Of a stretch of DNA of 64,000 nucleotides, positions 39,387 to 48,310 are shown one piece after another (position 1 is the stretch's first letter; each line of letters opens with the position of its first letter). The notes under the pieces were generated by a model. It was not told the origin of the DNA, did not search any database, and worked only from the letters and a program-made list of their open reading frames with translations. Origin of the DNA: Macrococcoides caseolyticum. Lineage in GTDB: Bacteria > Bacillota > Bacilli > Staphylococcales > Staphylococcaceae. Where the stretch lies: the NCBI RefSeq assembly GCF_002902665.1, contig NZ_PPRM01000068.1:1432-65431 (forward strand), written 5' to 3'. The position numbers were made by a program, and so were the translations under genes.

Positions 39387-39461
39387 CTTTTGGCACACTT
39401 CAATGCTTGTATGTGCCACTCCCCAAGCTTTTGGCACACTTCAACGCTCGTGTGTGCCACT
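39387..39461. repeat. Two tandem copies of a 34-bp hairpin repeat
   Basis: Copies at 39387-39420 and 39428-39461 begin CTTTTGGCACACTTCAA and end GTGCCACT, differing at four or so positions (T/C, A/G). Each is itself an inverted repeat: TGGCACAC ... GTGTGCCA (the first copy has one change). They lie just past the stop of the NERD gene. The stems lack a following T run, so they are not ordinary terminators. Confidence 0.75.
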
Positions 39462-39463
39462 TT

Positions 39464-40342
39464 CTATGCTTTTTTTGCGGATTTATAATACTCATCATTA
39501 CTAACAAAGTGTTTATTCAAAACTCGTCTTACAATGTTTCTATGTCGCCTTCCAATCCACTTATTTGCTTCCGTAATGGTAATACCTCTATTTAATAACA
39601 GTTCTAATTCCATTAATGCTGTATACACCCATTCTTCTTTTGTTTTAACTTGGTTACAAATTATGCATGAAACATTTTTATCTTTATTATCTCCTAACGT
39701 AATCGACATCCCACACACTTCACATAATATTCCCGACTGAATATTATTCATATCGAATTCTGGTCTACGTTCGTATAGCGATATTGGTTTTTGAATAGTT
39801 TCAAAATAGTTCAAGACGTCTAATTCTATCTTACCAACAGGATGCTCACTGTGTAGGTGCTTCATTAAATATTTAATATCCTTAAATAAGAGCATTCCTT
39901 CTTCTTTTACATCGATATCAAATCCCGGTTGAATGAACACCATTTTACATACAACTTGATGCGGTAGACCGAGCATTTGTTTCAGAGATTCCATGCCTTC
40001 TTTCATTTGTTTATATTGTGATATTGGACTCTTTATAGTTTTACCATCCTTTCGCCACACTTCTCTTTCATTTTTATATGTACGATGATGCCCTTTAACA
40101 TCTAATGCATAGATTGTTTCTCCTGTAATAATAAGCCGATCAACTTCAAAGTGATGATAATAGTGTTGCATTGTTAGATTAAACCTCTGAATATAGTTGT
40201 CGTTTAAAGGAAATGTGTCATTAAATAGTTTCTCTCCTTGATATCCATACGCACTATAATGATAATCATCTGAGAAGTGATAGTTCTCCATTCTTCTATA
40301 CACGCATTCCTCAATTAACATAAGTTTCGGTTTTATTAACAT
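39464..40342 (-). CDS. NERD-domain (nuclease-related) protein with zinc ribbon
   Basis: A 292-residue protein. Residues about 35-150 resemble the NERD domain: GYQGEKLF (E37), then IYALDVKGHH with D81 and K83 in the D-x-K position of restriction-endonuclease-like folds. A four-cysteine zinc ribbon follows (C207, C210, C226, C229), and the C-terminus (ITEANKWIGRRHRNIVRRVLNKHF) looks like a basic DNA-binding helix-turn-helix. NERD proteins are thought to act on nucleic acids but few are studied. Translation must use the AAGGAGG lying in the palindrome at 40352-40389. Family call is by motif and is moderately sure. Confidence 0.72.
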   Translation of the reverse strand: MLIKPKLMLIEECVYRRMENYHFSDDYHYSAYGYQGEKLFNDTFPLNDNYIQRFNLTMQHYYHHFEVDRLIITGETIYALDVKGHHRTYKNEREVWRKDGKTIKSPISQYKQMKEGMESLKQMLGLPHQVVCKMVFIQPGFDIDVKEEGMLLFKDIKYLMKHLHSEHPVGKIELDVLNYFETIQKPISLYERRPEFDMNNIQSGILCEVCGMSITLGDNKDKNVSCIICNQVKTKEEWVYTALMELELLLNRGITITEANKWIGRRHRNIVRRVLNKHFVSNDEYYKSAKKA

Positions 40343-40351
40343 AAAAAAATC

Positions 40352-40389
40352 CCTCCTTATTTGATATATATATATATCAAATAAGGAGG
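40352..40389 (-). promoter_or_regulatory. Perfect 38-nt palindrome containing the ribosome site of the NERD gene
   Basis: The arm CCTCCTTATTTGATATATA meets its exact complement without a loop. In the minus-strand RNA the 3' arm ends AAATAAGGAGG, followed by GATTTTTTT and then the ATG, so the Shine-Dalgarno of the NERD gene is fully paired when the hairpin forms. The same hairpin plus seven U is also an intrinsic terminator for the upstream MFS gene, whose stop lies 26 bases before. It may act as terminator, translation lock or RNA thermometer. Confidence 0.8.
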
Positions 40390-40415
40390 CTTTCTTTTAT
40401 TTGTCGATCATTGCA

Positions 40416-41597
40416 TTAAATTTCAATATTTTTCACCGAAATAGCTCTAATACTTTGCGCAAGAACGGTACATGTAATAATGATAACGATAAATGGAATA
40501 ATCGAACTTTCCCCCATTACACCAACAAGGGGTGATAGTATACCACCAATTAAAAACTGCATTAATCCTAATATTGCCGATGCACTGCCAGCACCTTGAT
40601 TCTGCACTTGCATTGCGACAGAAAATCCAGTCGTCCCTATCATACTAACCGGAGTAATCATCAAGAAGAACGCGGTACACAGCATCCATACCGGAAGATG
40701 GAATAACAATACTATCACTGTAAGTATCACCCCAACGAGCTGAATATTTTGTCCTAGCTTCAATATCTTAAGTTCATCCATTTTATTTACAAGTTTAGCG
40801 GTTAACTGACTGAATCCAATTAAACCTATACCATTTAATGCAAATAGATAACTGAATTGCTGTGCATTCATATCATATATTTTCTGGGTAATAAATGGAG
40901 ACCCTGAAATATAGCTGAACAATATACCATATGTTAATGATTGGAGCATCAACATCGTCACAAATGCTTTATTTGTTAGCAATAATTTAAAATCCTTCCA
41001 AATTGATTTCAATGCGCCTTCATTTCTGCTAGATTTCGGTAAGCTCTCCTCTAAAGTAAGTGATAAGAGTACCATCAATACACCATAAACCGATAAAATA
41101 TAAAAAACAGTATGCCATGTAGATATGCTCAATATAACGCCACCAAGTACGGGAGCAAGAACAGGTGCAAGTCCATTAACAAGCATCAGCACTGCTAAAA
41201 ACTTTGTCAGATCTTTCCCTTTATATAGATCGCTCGATATCGCTCGTGACAGTACAGCTCCTGCACCACCACAAAATCCTTGAATAAATCTAAATAAAAT
41301 AAGCCATTCTATCGTAGCTGCACGCGCAGCAAAGTAAGAAAATAAAGCATATCCAATAAGTACGATAAACAACGGTTTCTTTCTCCCGATGACATCACTG
41401 ATGGGTCCTACTATAATCTGACCCACCGCTAAACCTATCATACAAGCAGTCAGACTGAGCTGAGCAAAGGAAGCGCCTGTGCTAAGGTCATCTGCTACAC
41501 GTGGTAAAGCAGGCAAATACATATCTAATGATAACGGTCCAAAAGCTGCTAGTAATCCTAATGTTAATATGAGTATGAGCTTATTATCTTTCTTCAT
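40416..41597 (-). CDS. Bcr/CflA family drug exporter (MFS)
   Basis: A 393-residue, 12-helix DHA1 major facilitator. The opening GPLSLDMYLPALPRVADDL and the motif-A loop GPISDVIGRKKPL mark the Bcr/CflA group (bicyclomycin, sulfonamide or chloramphenicol export in other bacteria). ATG at 41597 follows GGAGGGAG; the frame extends 15 codons upstream without a site. Actual substrate unknown. Confidence 0.85.
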   Translation of the reverse strand: MKKDNKLILILTLGLLAAFGPLSLDMYLPALPRVADDLSTGASFAQLSLTACMIGLAVGQIIVGPISDVIGRKKPLFIVLIGYALFSYFAARAATIEWLILFRFIQGFCGGAGAVLSRAISSDLYKGKDLTKFLAVLMLVNGLAPVLAPVLGGVILSISTWHTVFYILSVYGVLMVLLSLTLEESLPKSSRNEGALKSIWKDFKLLLTNKAFVTMLMLQSLTYGILFSYISGSPFITQKIYDMNAQQFSYLFALNGIGLIGFSQLTAKLVNKMDELKILKLGQNIQLVGVILTVIVLLFHLPVWMLCTAFFLMITPVSMIGTTGFSVAMQVQNQGAGSASAILGLMQFLIGGILSPLVGVMGESSIIPFIVIIITCTVLAQSIRAISVKNIEI

Positions 41598-41660
41598 ATA
41601 CTCCCTCCAATGTTTAATATTAATTACTATACTAGATTTCATCCAGTAAGCATATCATTT

Positions 41661-41685
41661 GTTTAGTCATCCATAAAAAGGGTAG
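41661..41685 (+). promoter_or_regulatory. Candidate sigma-B promoter for gabD
   Basis: GTTTAG (41661-41666), 13 bases and GGGTAG (41680-41685) resemble the sigma-B pattern, 37 bases before the gabD start. The same 13-base spacing is seen ahead of glcU. Confidence 0.4.
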
Positions 41686-41722
41686 ATATAGATATAACCA
41701 ATCTATTGAAAGAAGGTATATT

Positions 41723-43174
41723 ATGACAAACGTAATCAATGAATTACACACAGATTTATATATAAATGGCGAATGGATAACGACACAAGACAAGAAAGAT
41801 GTCATAAATCCGGCAACTGGTGAAACAATTGCACAAATCGCGCAAGCTAACGAAGCACAAGTAGAAGAAGCGATTCATACAGCTCATGAAGCTTTTTCTG
41901 GATGGAAAGCACTTGAACTTAAAGAACGTGTTACTTATCTCCATAAAATTGCTGACTTATTAGAAGAAAATGCAGATCGTCTTGCTGAAATTATGACGTT
42001 AGAACAAGGGAAACCTGTGAAAGAATCTAAATTAGAAGTACTTTCAGGTGCTGAAAGCTTTAGATGGAATGCTGAAGAGTCACGTCGTCTTTACGGTGAG
42101 CTTATCCCTGCACCAAACAATCATAAATACGAAATTATTTATGAACCAATTGGAGTCGTTGCAGCGATTACACCATGGAATTTCCCATCTGGTATGATTA
42201 CACGTAAAATTGCACCAGCACTTGCAGCAGGAAATACAATTGTTCTTAAACCTTCAGGAGATACTCCTTTATCAGCGCTCGCGATATTTGAATTATTCGA
42301 ACAAGCAGAGCTTCCTAAAGGTGTAGCAAATATTGTTATGGGCAGTTCTAAAGAAATCGGTCAGGCATTTACTGATTCTGATAAAGTAAATAAGATTACT
42401 TTTACCGGTTCTACACCTATTGGTAAAGCATTATACGAGCAGTCAGGCCAGACTTTAAAGAAAATGTCTCTTGAGCTTGGAGGCCATGCGCCATTTATCG
42501 TTCATGAAGATGCTGATATCGAGGCAGCTGTAAAAGGTCTAATGGCTGCAAAATTCCGTAATAATGGACAAGTTTGTATTGCACCTAACCGAATATTTGT
42601 TCATAGTTCCATTAAAGATGAATTTATGGATAAGCTTGTTCCTGAAGTGGAAGCACTTAAAGTTGGCAATGGCTTAAATGAGGAAAGTGATATAGGTCCA
42701 TTAATTCGTGAAGATGCGATTGATAAAATCAAAAAGCAGATCGTGAATGCTACAGATAAAGGGGCAACACTTGTCACAGGTGGTCATAGACTTACTGAGG
42801 GTGAGTATTCTAATGGTTTCTTTATACAACCTACTATATTAGATCATGTTAATAAAACAATGGACATTTTCTATGAAGAGACATTTGGACCTGTAATTCC
42901 TGTTATTACATTCGATACAATTGAAGAGGCTCTCGCTATGGCCAATGATACAGAGTATGGTCTTGCAAGCTATGCATATGCAAGTGACAGCTCTGTTATC
43001 CAACAAATTTCTAGAACTCTAGAATATGGCATGGTCGGAATCAATGAAGTTGCAATTTCAAATCCAGAAACGCCATTCGGTGGTGTAAAACATTCTGGAT
43101 TTGGTCGAGAGAATTCTCATCTTGGTATTAAAGAGTATGTGACAGCAAAATTTGTAAATACACAATTTCTATAA
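41723..43174 (+). CDS. gabD: Succinate-semialdehyde dehydrogenase family aldehyde dehydrogenase
   Basis: A 483-residue aldehyde dehydrogenase. PWNFPSGMITRKIAPALAAGN, the glutamate motif LELGGHAPF (E about 250) and the catalytic cysteine in NNGQVCIAPNR (about 283) are present; the whole follows GabD. It oxidises succinic semialdehyde, or a related aldehyde, with NAD(P)+. No GABA transaminase is near, so the in vivo aldehyde is uncertain. GAAGG precedes the ATG. Single gene with its own terminator. Confidence 0.87.
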   Translation: MTNVINELHTDLYINGEWITTQDKKDVINPATGETIAQIAQANEAQVEEAIHTAHEAFSGWKALELKERVTYLHKIADLLEENADRLAEIMTLEQGKPVKESKLEVLSGAESFRWNAEESRRLYGELIPAPNNHKYEIIYEPIGVVAAITPWNFPSGMITRKIAPALAAGNTIVLKPSGDTPLSALAIFELFEQAELPKGVANIVMGSSKEIGQAFTDSDKVNKITFTGSTPIGKALYEQSGQTLKKMSLELGGHAPFIVHEDADIEAAVKGLMAAKFRNNGQVCIAPNRIFVHSSIKDEFMDKLVPEVEALKVGNGLNEESDIGPLIREDAIDKIKKQIVNATDKGATLVTGGHRLTEGEYSNGFFIQPTILDHVNKTMDIFYEETFGPVIPVITFDTIEEALAMANDTEYGLASYAYASDSSVIQQISRTLEYGMVGINEVAISNPETPFGGVKHSGFGRENSHLGIKEYVTAKFVNTQFL

Positions 43175-43176
43175 GT

Positions 43177-43206
43177 AAAGATGGCTTCCACGCCATCTTT
43201 TTTTAT
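43177..43206 (+). terminator. Terminator of gabD
   Basis: AAAGATGGC/GCCATCTTT stem and a T run. Confidence 0.88.
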
Positions 43207-43234
43207 TTACAAATACTCTGTACTCTTTTATACT
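43206..43234 (+). promoter_or_regulatory. Promoter of the marR operon
   Basis: TTTACA (43206-43211), 17 bases, TATACT (43229-43234). The -10 forms the left end of the inverted repeat 43229-43267. Confidence 0.65.
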
Positions 43235-43267
43235 TATGTAGTTAGTTAGGCTAACTATATAAGTATA
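43229..43267. promoter_or_regulatory. 39-bp inverted repeat, likely MarR operator
   Basis: Arms TATACTTATGTAGTTAG and CTAACTATATAAGTATA are complementary with one mismatch around TTAGG. It covers the -10 and the start region of the marR promoter, so MarR binding would shut its own operon. Confidence 0.7.
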
Positions 43268-43286
43268 AAAGAGGAGGTGCCTTACT

Positions 43287-43712
43287 ATGACAAGAACGCT
43301 ACAGCAAATGCAATTATTTGATCACATCCTCGCCTTAAGGAAAGCATATGTTGATCATATGAACAAATCGTTAATTTATTTCGGTCTGTCGTCCGCTCAA
43401 TGGCTCGTACTCAAAATTATCGTGCGCAAACAATCTACGACATTAGTCGAAATCGCTAAGCTACGTAATATAGAAAAGCCCACAGCTACAAAGATAATTC
43501 AGTTTCTTATTCAAAATGAATTTATTGAAAGTAAAGTTGGACAAGATAAGAGGTCCCGCTTACTTACCCCTACAGCTAAAGGACACACAACTTATGAAGA
43601 GGTCATGATAATGATAGAGACTGTTCAAACCAATTATTTAAAGAATATCGATTCTGACACATTACTCATTATTAACGAGGCGCTCTCAACAATTAAAATA
43701 TCTGAAGAATAG
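43287..43712 (+). CDS. MarR family regulator
   Basis: A 141-residue winged-helix regulator. The wing helix-turn-helix is TTLVEIAKLRNIEKPTATKIIQFLIQNEFIE (about 49-79), followed by the basic wing KVGQDKRSRLLTPTAKG. It probably represses its own operon with the next exporter gene through the inverted repeat upstream and responds to a small phenolic or drug-like ligand. GAGGAGG precedes the ATG. Confidence 0.87.
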   Translation: MTRTLQQMQLFDHILALRKAYVDHMNKSLIYFGLSSAQWLVLKIIVRKQSTTLVEIAKLRNIEKPTATKIIQFLIQNEFIESKVGQDKRSRLLTPTAKGHTTYEEVMIMIETVQTNYLKNIDSDTLLIINEALSTIKISEE

Positions 43713-43727
43713 AAAGGATCTGTTATA

Positions 43728-44900
43728 TTGGAAGAAAAATTATGGACTAAACCATTTATTATGGTTTCTTTAATCAATTTTATATTAATGTTATCAATGT
43801 TTTTATTACTCGTTACAATCGGTGGATACGCTGTCAGTGAATATCATGTCTCTACGAGTACTGCCGGACTCGTATCTGGAATCTTTATTGTAGGAAGTTT
43901 GTTCGGAAGATTCTGGGCCGGAAAAAATATCGACATATTAGGACAAAAGAAAGTACTCGTAATCGGCGTACTCATATTTACGATTACAACCGCACTCTAC
44001 TTCGCATCGTTCAACTTAGCGTTACTTCTTGCGATACGATTTTTAAATGGTATGGGCAATGGGATTGCTTCTACAGCTACAGGTACGATTGCTGCATTTA
44101 TCACCCCAATAAAACGTCGTGGGGAAGGCATCAGCTACTTTAGTATGAGCACAGTGATGGCAACTGCTATCGGACCATTTCTGGGATTATCTTTACTTCA
44201 ATTCATTTCCTATAGACAACTCTTTATTTTCTGTTTAGTACTTGCAGTTATCGGTCTATTAATGGTGCCTCAAGTTAAAGTGAGCCATGAAGTAAAATCT
44301 ATGACCTCACATGCACCGAAAGGCTTCCATATTTCAGATTATATCGATATTAATGCAATTCCTATCTCAATTGTTGTGCTTATTTGCTGTACAGCATATT
44401 CAAGTGTACTCAGCTTTATTTCATTTTTCGCAGAAGAGAACAATTTAATTACTGCAGGAAGTTTCTTCTTTCTTACTTATGCACTAGTTGTACTGATATC
44501 TCGTCCGATCACAGGTAAACTTATGGATAGTAAGGGTACAAATATCGTAATGTACCCGGCACTCATCTCCTTTTTCCTTGGGTTATTATGTTTAAGTATC
44601 ACGCATGCTGTCTGGACTTTAATATTAAGCGCTGCATTACTAGGATTTGGATACGGCAACTTTCAGTCTATTGCACAAGCAACAGCAGTTAAAGTTACAG
44701 ATCATGAAAAGATGGGTCTTGCAACGAGTACATACTTTATCTTTTTAGACTTTGCACTTGGATTCGGTCCTTATGTATTAGGATTATTTATCCCGGTGCT
44801 TGGGCTGCATGGTCTGTATCGTTACATGAGTATCCTAGTAATTATCGGAATGGTTGCATATTATATGCTACATGGAAAAAAAGCACATCTTTATTCTTAA
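43728..44900 (+). CDS. MFS exporter in marR operon
   Basis: A 390-residue 12-helix major facilitator of the DHA1 type; the loop 2-3 motif is GRFWAGKNIDILGQKK and helix 5 begins GPFLGLSLLQ. The start is TTG at 43728, nine bases after AAAGGA and 15 bases after marR, so it is co-transcribed and likely controlled by MarR. Substrate unknown; arabinose-efflux-like (YwoG/YfkF-type) MFS proteins are the nearest group I can name. Confidence 0.83.
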   Translation: MEEKLWTKPFIMVSLINFILMLSMFLLLVTIGGYAVSEYHVSTSTAGLVSGIFIVGSLFGRFWAGKNIDILGQKKVLVIGVLIFTITTALYFASFNLALLLAIRFLNGMGNGIASTATGTIAAFITPIKRRGEGISYFSMSTVMATAIGPFLGLSLLQFISYRQLFIFCLVLAVIGLLMVPQVKVSHEVKSMTSHAPKGFHISDYIDINAIPISIVVLICCTAYSSVLSFISFFAEENNLITAGSFFFLTYALVVLISRPITGKLMDSKGTNIVMYPALISFFLGLLCLSITHAVWTLILSAALLGFGYGNFQSIAQATAVKVTDHEKMGLATSTYFIFLDFALGFGPYVLGLFIPVLGLHGLYRYMSILVIIGMVAYYMLHGKKAHLYS

Positions 44901-44963
44901 ATTTTTTCATATCCCTTTACTCTAGTTGTAAATTACTGCACAATATAATTTAGGATTAAATTT

Positions 44964-46010
44964 ATGGATGTGAACAATTTGAATATATTTTTAACTGGTG
45001 CAACTGGATTTGTTGGTGCACAACTAATCAATAAGCTGCTACAGAATAGTAATCATCATTTGTATATTCTATATCGTGATGAAGCACGTAAGAATAAGTT
45101 AATTACTAAGGAAAATGAAAGCCGCCTCCACTTTGTTCAAGGTGATATCACCTTGCCTAATTGCGGTCTTGAGAATAATGTTATAAAGATGTTTCCAGAG
45201 ATGGATTACTTTTATCATCTTGCAGCATTAGTGAAATTTGATGAAGAACTGCGCAAGGATCTATTTAATATCAATTATCACGGGACATTACACGCACTTA
45301 ACCTAGCACAAAATCTAAATACAAAGCATTTCTTATACGTATCGACAGCATATACTGTCGGGACAAGCGAATATGCTAAGGAAGTCCTTCATCCAATGGG
45401 TACACCCGTAAACAACCCATATGAAGAGAGTAAGATTAAAGCGGAACACGCAGTCGCTGAAAGTGGATTGACATATTCAATTTTACGACCTGCGATTATT
45501 ATCGGAGATTCTGTAACGGGCGAGGCAGATTCTAAGTTCACGCTATACGGATTTATGAAAGCATTGAAAGTATTCAAACGTAAAATGGAACGTAAAGGAC
45601 TTCTTGACAAACAATCATTCCGATTATTTGCAGATAATAACTGCACATCTAACCTAGTGCCTGTTGATTATGTCGTTAGAGTATTAACACATGCAATCCC
45701 TCATGCTGAACATGAAATGATATACCATATTACTAATAATCAACCACCAGAAAATTTAAAAGTACTTGAAATGATAAAGAGACATTTACAGTTTGATGCA
45801 TTAACTGTTGCACCAACATCAGCGCGTTCTACAATGAACGCTGAAGAGGCTATACTTAACGGCTTTATTCATGTGTTTGAACCATATTTCAAGAAATCTA
45901 TTGTATTTGAAGAAAATAATACTAAAGCATTATTAAGCGAAGTGAATGAATCGACACTACAACTTACAGACGATAATCTGGATTACATTATCGAAGTATT
46001 CTTTAAATAA
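44964..46010 (+). CDS. Extended SDR (NAD-dependent epimerase / thioester reductase-like)
   Basis: A 348-residue NAD(P)-binding protein. FLTGATGFVGAQL (residues 9-21) is the cofactor motif; a catalytic serine lies in YVSTAYTVG (about 130) and Y-x-x-x-K in PYEESKIKAE (about 153-157). The pattern is that of the 'male sterility'/thioester-reductase branch, members of which reduce acyl chains. Its own -10 (TATAAT, 44945-44950) lies just upstream, so it may be independent of the marR operon. Role unknown. Confidence 0.75.
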   Translation: MDVNNLNIFLTGATGFVGAQLINKLLQNSNHHLYILYRDEARKNKLITKENESRLHFVQGDITLPNCGLENNVIKMFPEMDYFYHLAALVKFDEELRKDLFNINYHGTLHALNLAQNLNTKHFLYVSTAYTVGTSEYAKEVLHPMGTPVNNPYEESKIKAEHAVAESGLTYSILRPAIIIGDSVTGEADSKFTLYGFMKALKVFKRKMERKGLLDKQSFRLFADNNCTSNLVPVDYVVRVLTHAIPHAEHEMIYHITNNQPPENLKVLEMIKRHLQFDALTVAPTSARSTMNAEEAILNGFIHVFEPYFKKSIVFEENNTKALLSEVNESTLQLTDDNLDYIIEVFFK

Positions 46011-46046
46011 AAACGAGAATGGAATTAAATTCCATTCTCGTTTTTA
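46009..46046. terminator. Bidirectional terminator
   Basis: AAAAACGAGAATGGAA and its exact complement flank TTAAAT-type loop bases between the convergent reductase and desaturase genes. Confidence 0.88.
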
Positions 46047-47057
46047 AATTGTTCTTTTCTTTGCATAATTACGATAATAATCTTTAAATGTGATAAACAC
46101 TTTTCTCTTCTCATCGTAAAGTTTATATTTAATCGTCTCCAGACTTTGTTTAAATGTGATTGTCGTCGCATACTGCAGTGGTTTAACTTCTTCGTGTGCA
46201 GTTTCCAGATAGTAATTTGGAATTCTCGGACTTAAATGATGCACATGGTGGAACCCAATGTTCCCTGTTAACCACTGCAATAATTTTGGTAATTTGTAAT
46301 ATGAACTACCTTCAACTGCAGCTTTAACATAATCCCACTCAGAGTTCTCTTCAAAATAAGATTCTTCAAATGTATGCTGAATATAGAACATCCATATACC
46401 AAGCATTGCCCCGATAAACATAATTGGCAGAAATACCGCTGCAAAGAATGCAAATCCAAAGTACCAGATAATAGATCCATACACGACCAAGATTGCAATA
46501 TTATGAAAATACGTATTTAATTTTTCTTTCTGCTTAGCACCTTTACTATTAATTCTGTTTGTAACGAACAATAAATATATCGGCCCTAAAACAAACATAA
46601 CAACTGGATTACGATACATACGATAACCACGTTGCTTCCATTTACTTGCTGCTTCGTATTCATCAATGGTCATCATCCATATATCCCCGATGCCTTTCTT
46701 ATCAAGGTTACCACTTGTTGCATGATGAATATTATGCTCTCTGCGCCATTGCTGATACGGAAACATCGTCAAAAATCCAGTAAAATTTCCCATTGCATCG
46801 TTCCACTTCTTATTCTTAAAGAACGAACCATGACAACAGTCATGAAATATAATAAACGTTCGAACTAGGAAGAATGCTGCCACAATACTAACAGCTACTG
46901 ATATCCATGGAGAAACACTGTAACTTAACATACTTATCGCTACAAGCACTAAATAAGGAACCAGTGTATTTAGCACCTGGACTAAACTTATTTGTAGTGC
47001 TGATTTCTCATAAGGCTTAACCATCTTTCTTAACATTAACTTCTTGTCTCTTTCCAT
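46044..47057 (-). CDS. Fatty acid desaturase
   Basis: A 337-residue integral membrane di-iron enzyme with the three histidine boxes of acyl-lipid desaturases: H72DCCH76, H108NIHH112 and H270HVHH274, and four or so membrane helices between them. It introduces a double bond into membrane lipid acyl chains, similar in build to B. subtilis Des. Classical staphylococci make almost only saturated branched chains, so its presence is informative. AGAGGTGA precedes the ATG. No DesKR-like pair is nearby; regulation is not evident. The 240-base gap upstream is A+T-rich with a TATAAT at about 47152-47157. Confidence 0.9.
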   Translation of the reverse strand: MERDKKLMLRKMVKPYEKSALQISLVQVLNTLVPYLVLVAISMLSYSVSPWISVAVSIVAAFFLVRTFIIFHDCCHGSFFKNKKWNDAMGNFTGFLTMFPYQQWRREHNIHHATSGNLDKKGIGDIWMMTIDEYEAASKWKQRGYRMYRNPVVMFVLGPIYLLFVTNRINSKGAKQKEKLNTYFHNIAILVVYGSIIWYFGFAFFAAVFLPIMFIGAMLGIWMFYIQHTFEESYFEENSEWDYVKAAVEGSSYYKLPKLLQWLTGNIGFHHVHHLSPRIPNYYLETAHEEVKPLQYATTITFKQSLETIKYKLYDEKRKVFITFKDYYRNYAKKRTI

Positions 47058-47190
47058 AAGTCACCTCTAAATAAAATAATAATGAAACCACGATACCGAA
47101 GAGGATTGTTAGTTAATATTATTACCTAGTGCTAATTTTATTACTACTCTATTATAACGTTTAATTTGAATAATAAAAGTAAAAAATAGC

Positions 47191-47215
47191 ATATCATCAA
47201 AAAAAATGATGATAT
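47191..47215 (-). terminator. Likely terminator of the moeA-moaA operon
   Basis: ATATCATCA and TGATGATAT flank seven A; on the minus strand the stem is followed by GCTATTTTTTACTTTT. It lies about 85 bases after the moaA stop. Confidence 0.6.
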
Positions 47216-47299
47216 ACTATATTGAAATTGTTATATGAGTTTATATATTCTTAAATGCAGTTTATATCTAATAAAATTGCTATATTAAAATAATTAATT

Positions 47300-48310
47300 T
47301 TATCCGCCGATATAGTTCATATTAATTTTATTTTTCTTTCTTTGTCTCACAGTTTCGACAGTACGTTCATCAGAATAACGATCCTGACGCACAGACCATA
47401 GCGCAATTAACTTTTCTTTCAACGCCTGATCTGTCACACCACTTCTAATGAATGTTTTCAAGTCATAGCCATCTGTTGCAAATAAACAACCGAACAGTTT
47501 ACCATCTGAACTTAAGCGTGTTCTTGTACATGATGAACAAAATGATTCTGAAACACTAGTAATAAATCCGAGTTTCGCGCCATTATCATGAACATAATAT
47601 TTCGCAACTTCACCAAAGTATTTAGGTTGTTCACGTTTAATATTAAAATGCTCTGAAATATGCGTTATCATTTGCTGTTTTGTAATAACTTTATCAAAAT
47701 TCCAGCCATTGTCGTTACCGACATCCATAAATTCAATAAAGCGCAATGTTATTTTTTTATCTTTGAAATACTTCACCATCGGAATCATCTGGTGGTCATT
47801 CATACCTTTTTGTATGACCATGTTCACTTTAACTTGTAAACCGATAGAAACAGCGTAATCAATTTGTTCTAATATTTGTTCTGCTTTTATACCACGTCCA
47901 TTGACCGCTTCAAATGTTGCATCCAGGGCATCTAAACTCACATTTATGCGACGTAAACCTGCATCGTATAATGCTTGTCCGTGTTTTTTCAGCAACAAAC
48001 CATTGGTCGTTAAACCAATATCTTCTATACCTTCTATCGCATGGATTTCCTGTATCAAGTTTGGTAAATCTCTACGCAATAACGGTTCTCCACCTGTAAT
48101 CCTTACTTTCTTAACACCGAGCTGTTCATATACTTTTGCAATGCGTGTTAACTCTTCAAAGGAAAGCAGTTCATCTTTCGGCAGAAAAACATAGTCATCG
48201 CCAAATTTTTCTTTCGGCATGCAATATGTACAACGGAAGTTACAGCGATCTGTTACAGAAATACGCAAATCTCTAATCGGGCGCCCTAATTTATCTGTTA
48301 TTTGTTCCAT
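47300..48310 (-). CDS. moaA: GTP 3',8-cyclase MoaA
   Basis: A 336-residue radical SAM enzyme, first step of molybdenum cofactor synthesis. The SAM cluster cysteines are C23, C27 and C30 (CNFRCTYC); the second cluster is in [18 protein letters not shown]; the protein ends in the conserved GG. Last gene of the moeA-mobB-moaE-moaD-mobA-moaA operon; its start overlaps mobA by 20 bases. Confidence 0.96.
   Translation of the reverse strand: MEQITDKLGRPIRDLRISVTDRCNFRCTYCMPKEKFGDDYVFLPKDELLSFEELTRIAKVYEQLGVKKVRITGGEPLLRRDLPNLIQEIHAIEGIEDIGLTTNGLLLKKHGQALYDAGLRRINVSLDALDATFEAVNGRGIKAEQILEQIDYAVSIGLQVKVNMVIQKGMNDHQMIPMVKYFKDKKITLRFIEFMDVGNDNGWNFDKVITKQQMITHISEHFNIKREQPKYFGEVAKYYVHDNGAKLGFITSVSESFCSSCTRTRLSSDGKLFGCLFATDGYDLKTFIRSGVTDQALKEKLIALWSVRQDRYSDERTVETVRQRKKNKINMNYIGG

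Noticed and set aside
39266..39460. 64-codon frame over the tandem hairpin repeats
   Set aside because: The frame arises from the repeats themselves, has no ribosome site and no protein-like composition.
39387..39461. CRISPR array
   Set aside because: Only two repeat copies, with a 7-base gap instead of a 30-base spacer, and no cas genes.
47191..47215. Operator for the desaturase gene
   Set aside because: The palindrome is followed by a U run on the moaA transcript strand and lies over 130 bases upstream of the desaturase; a terminator explains it better.
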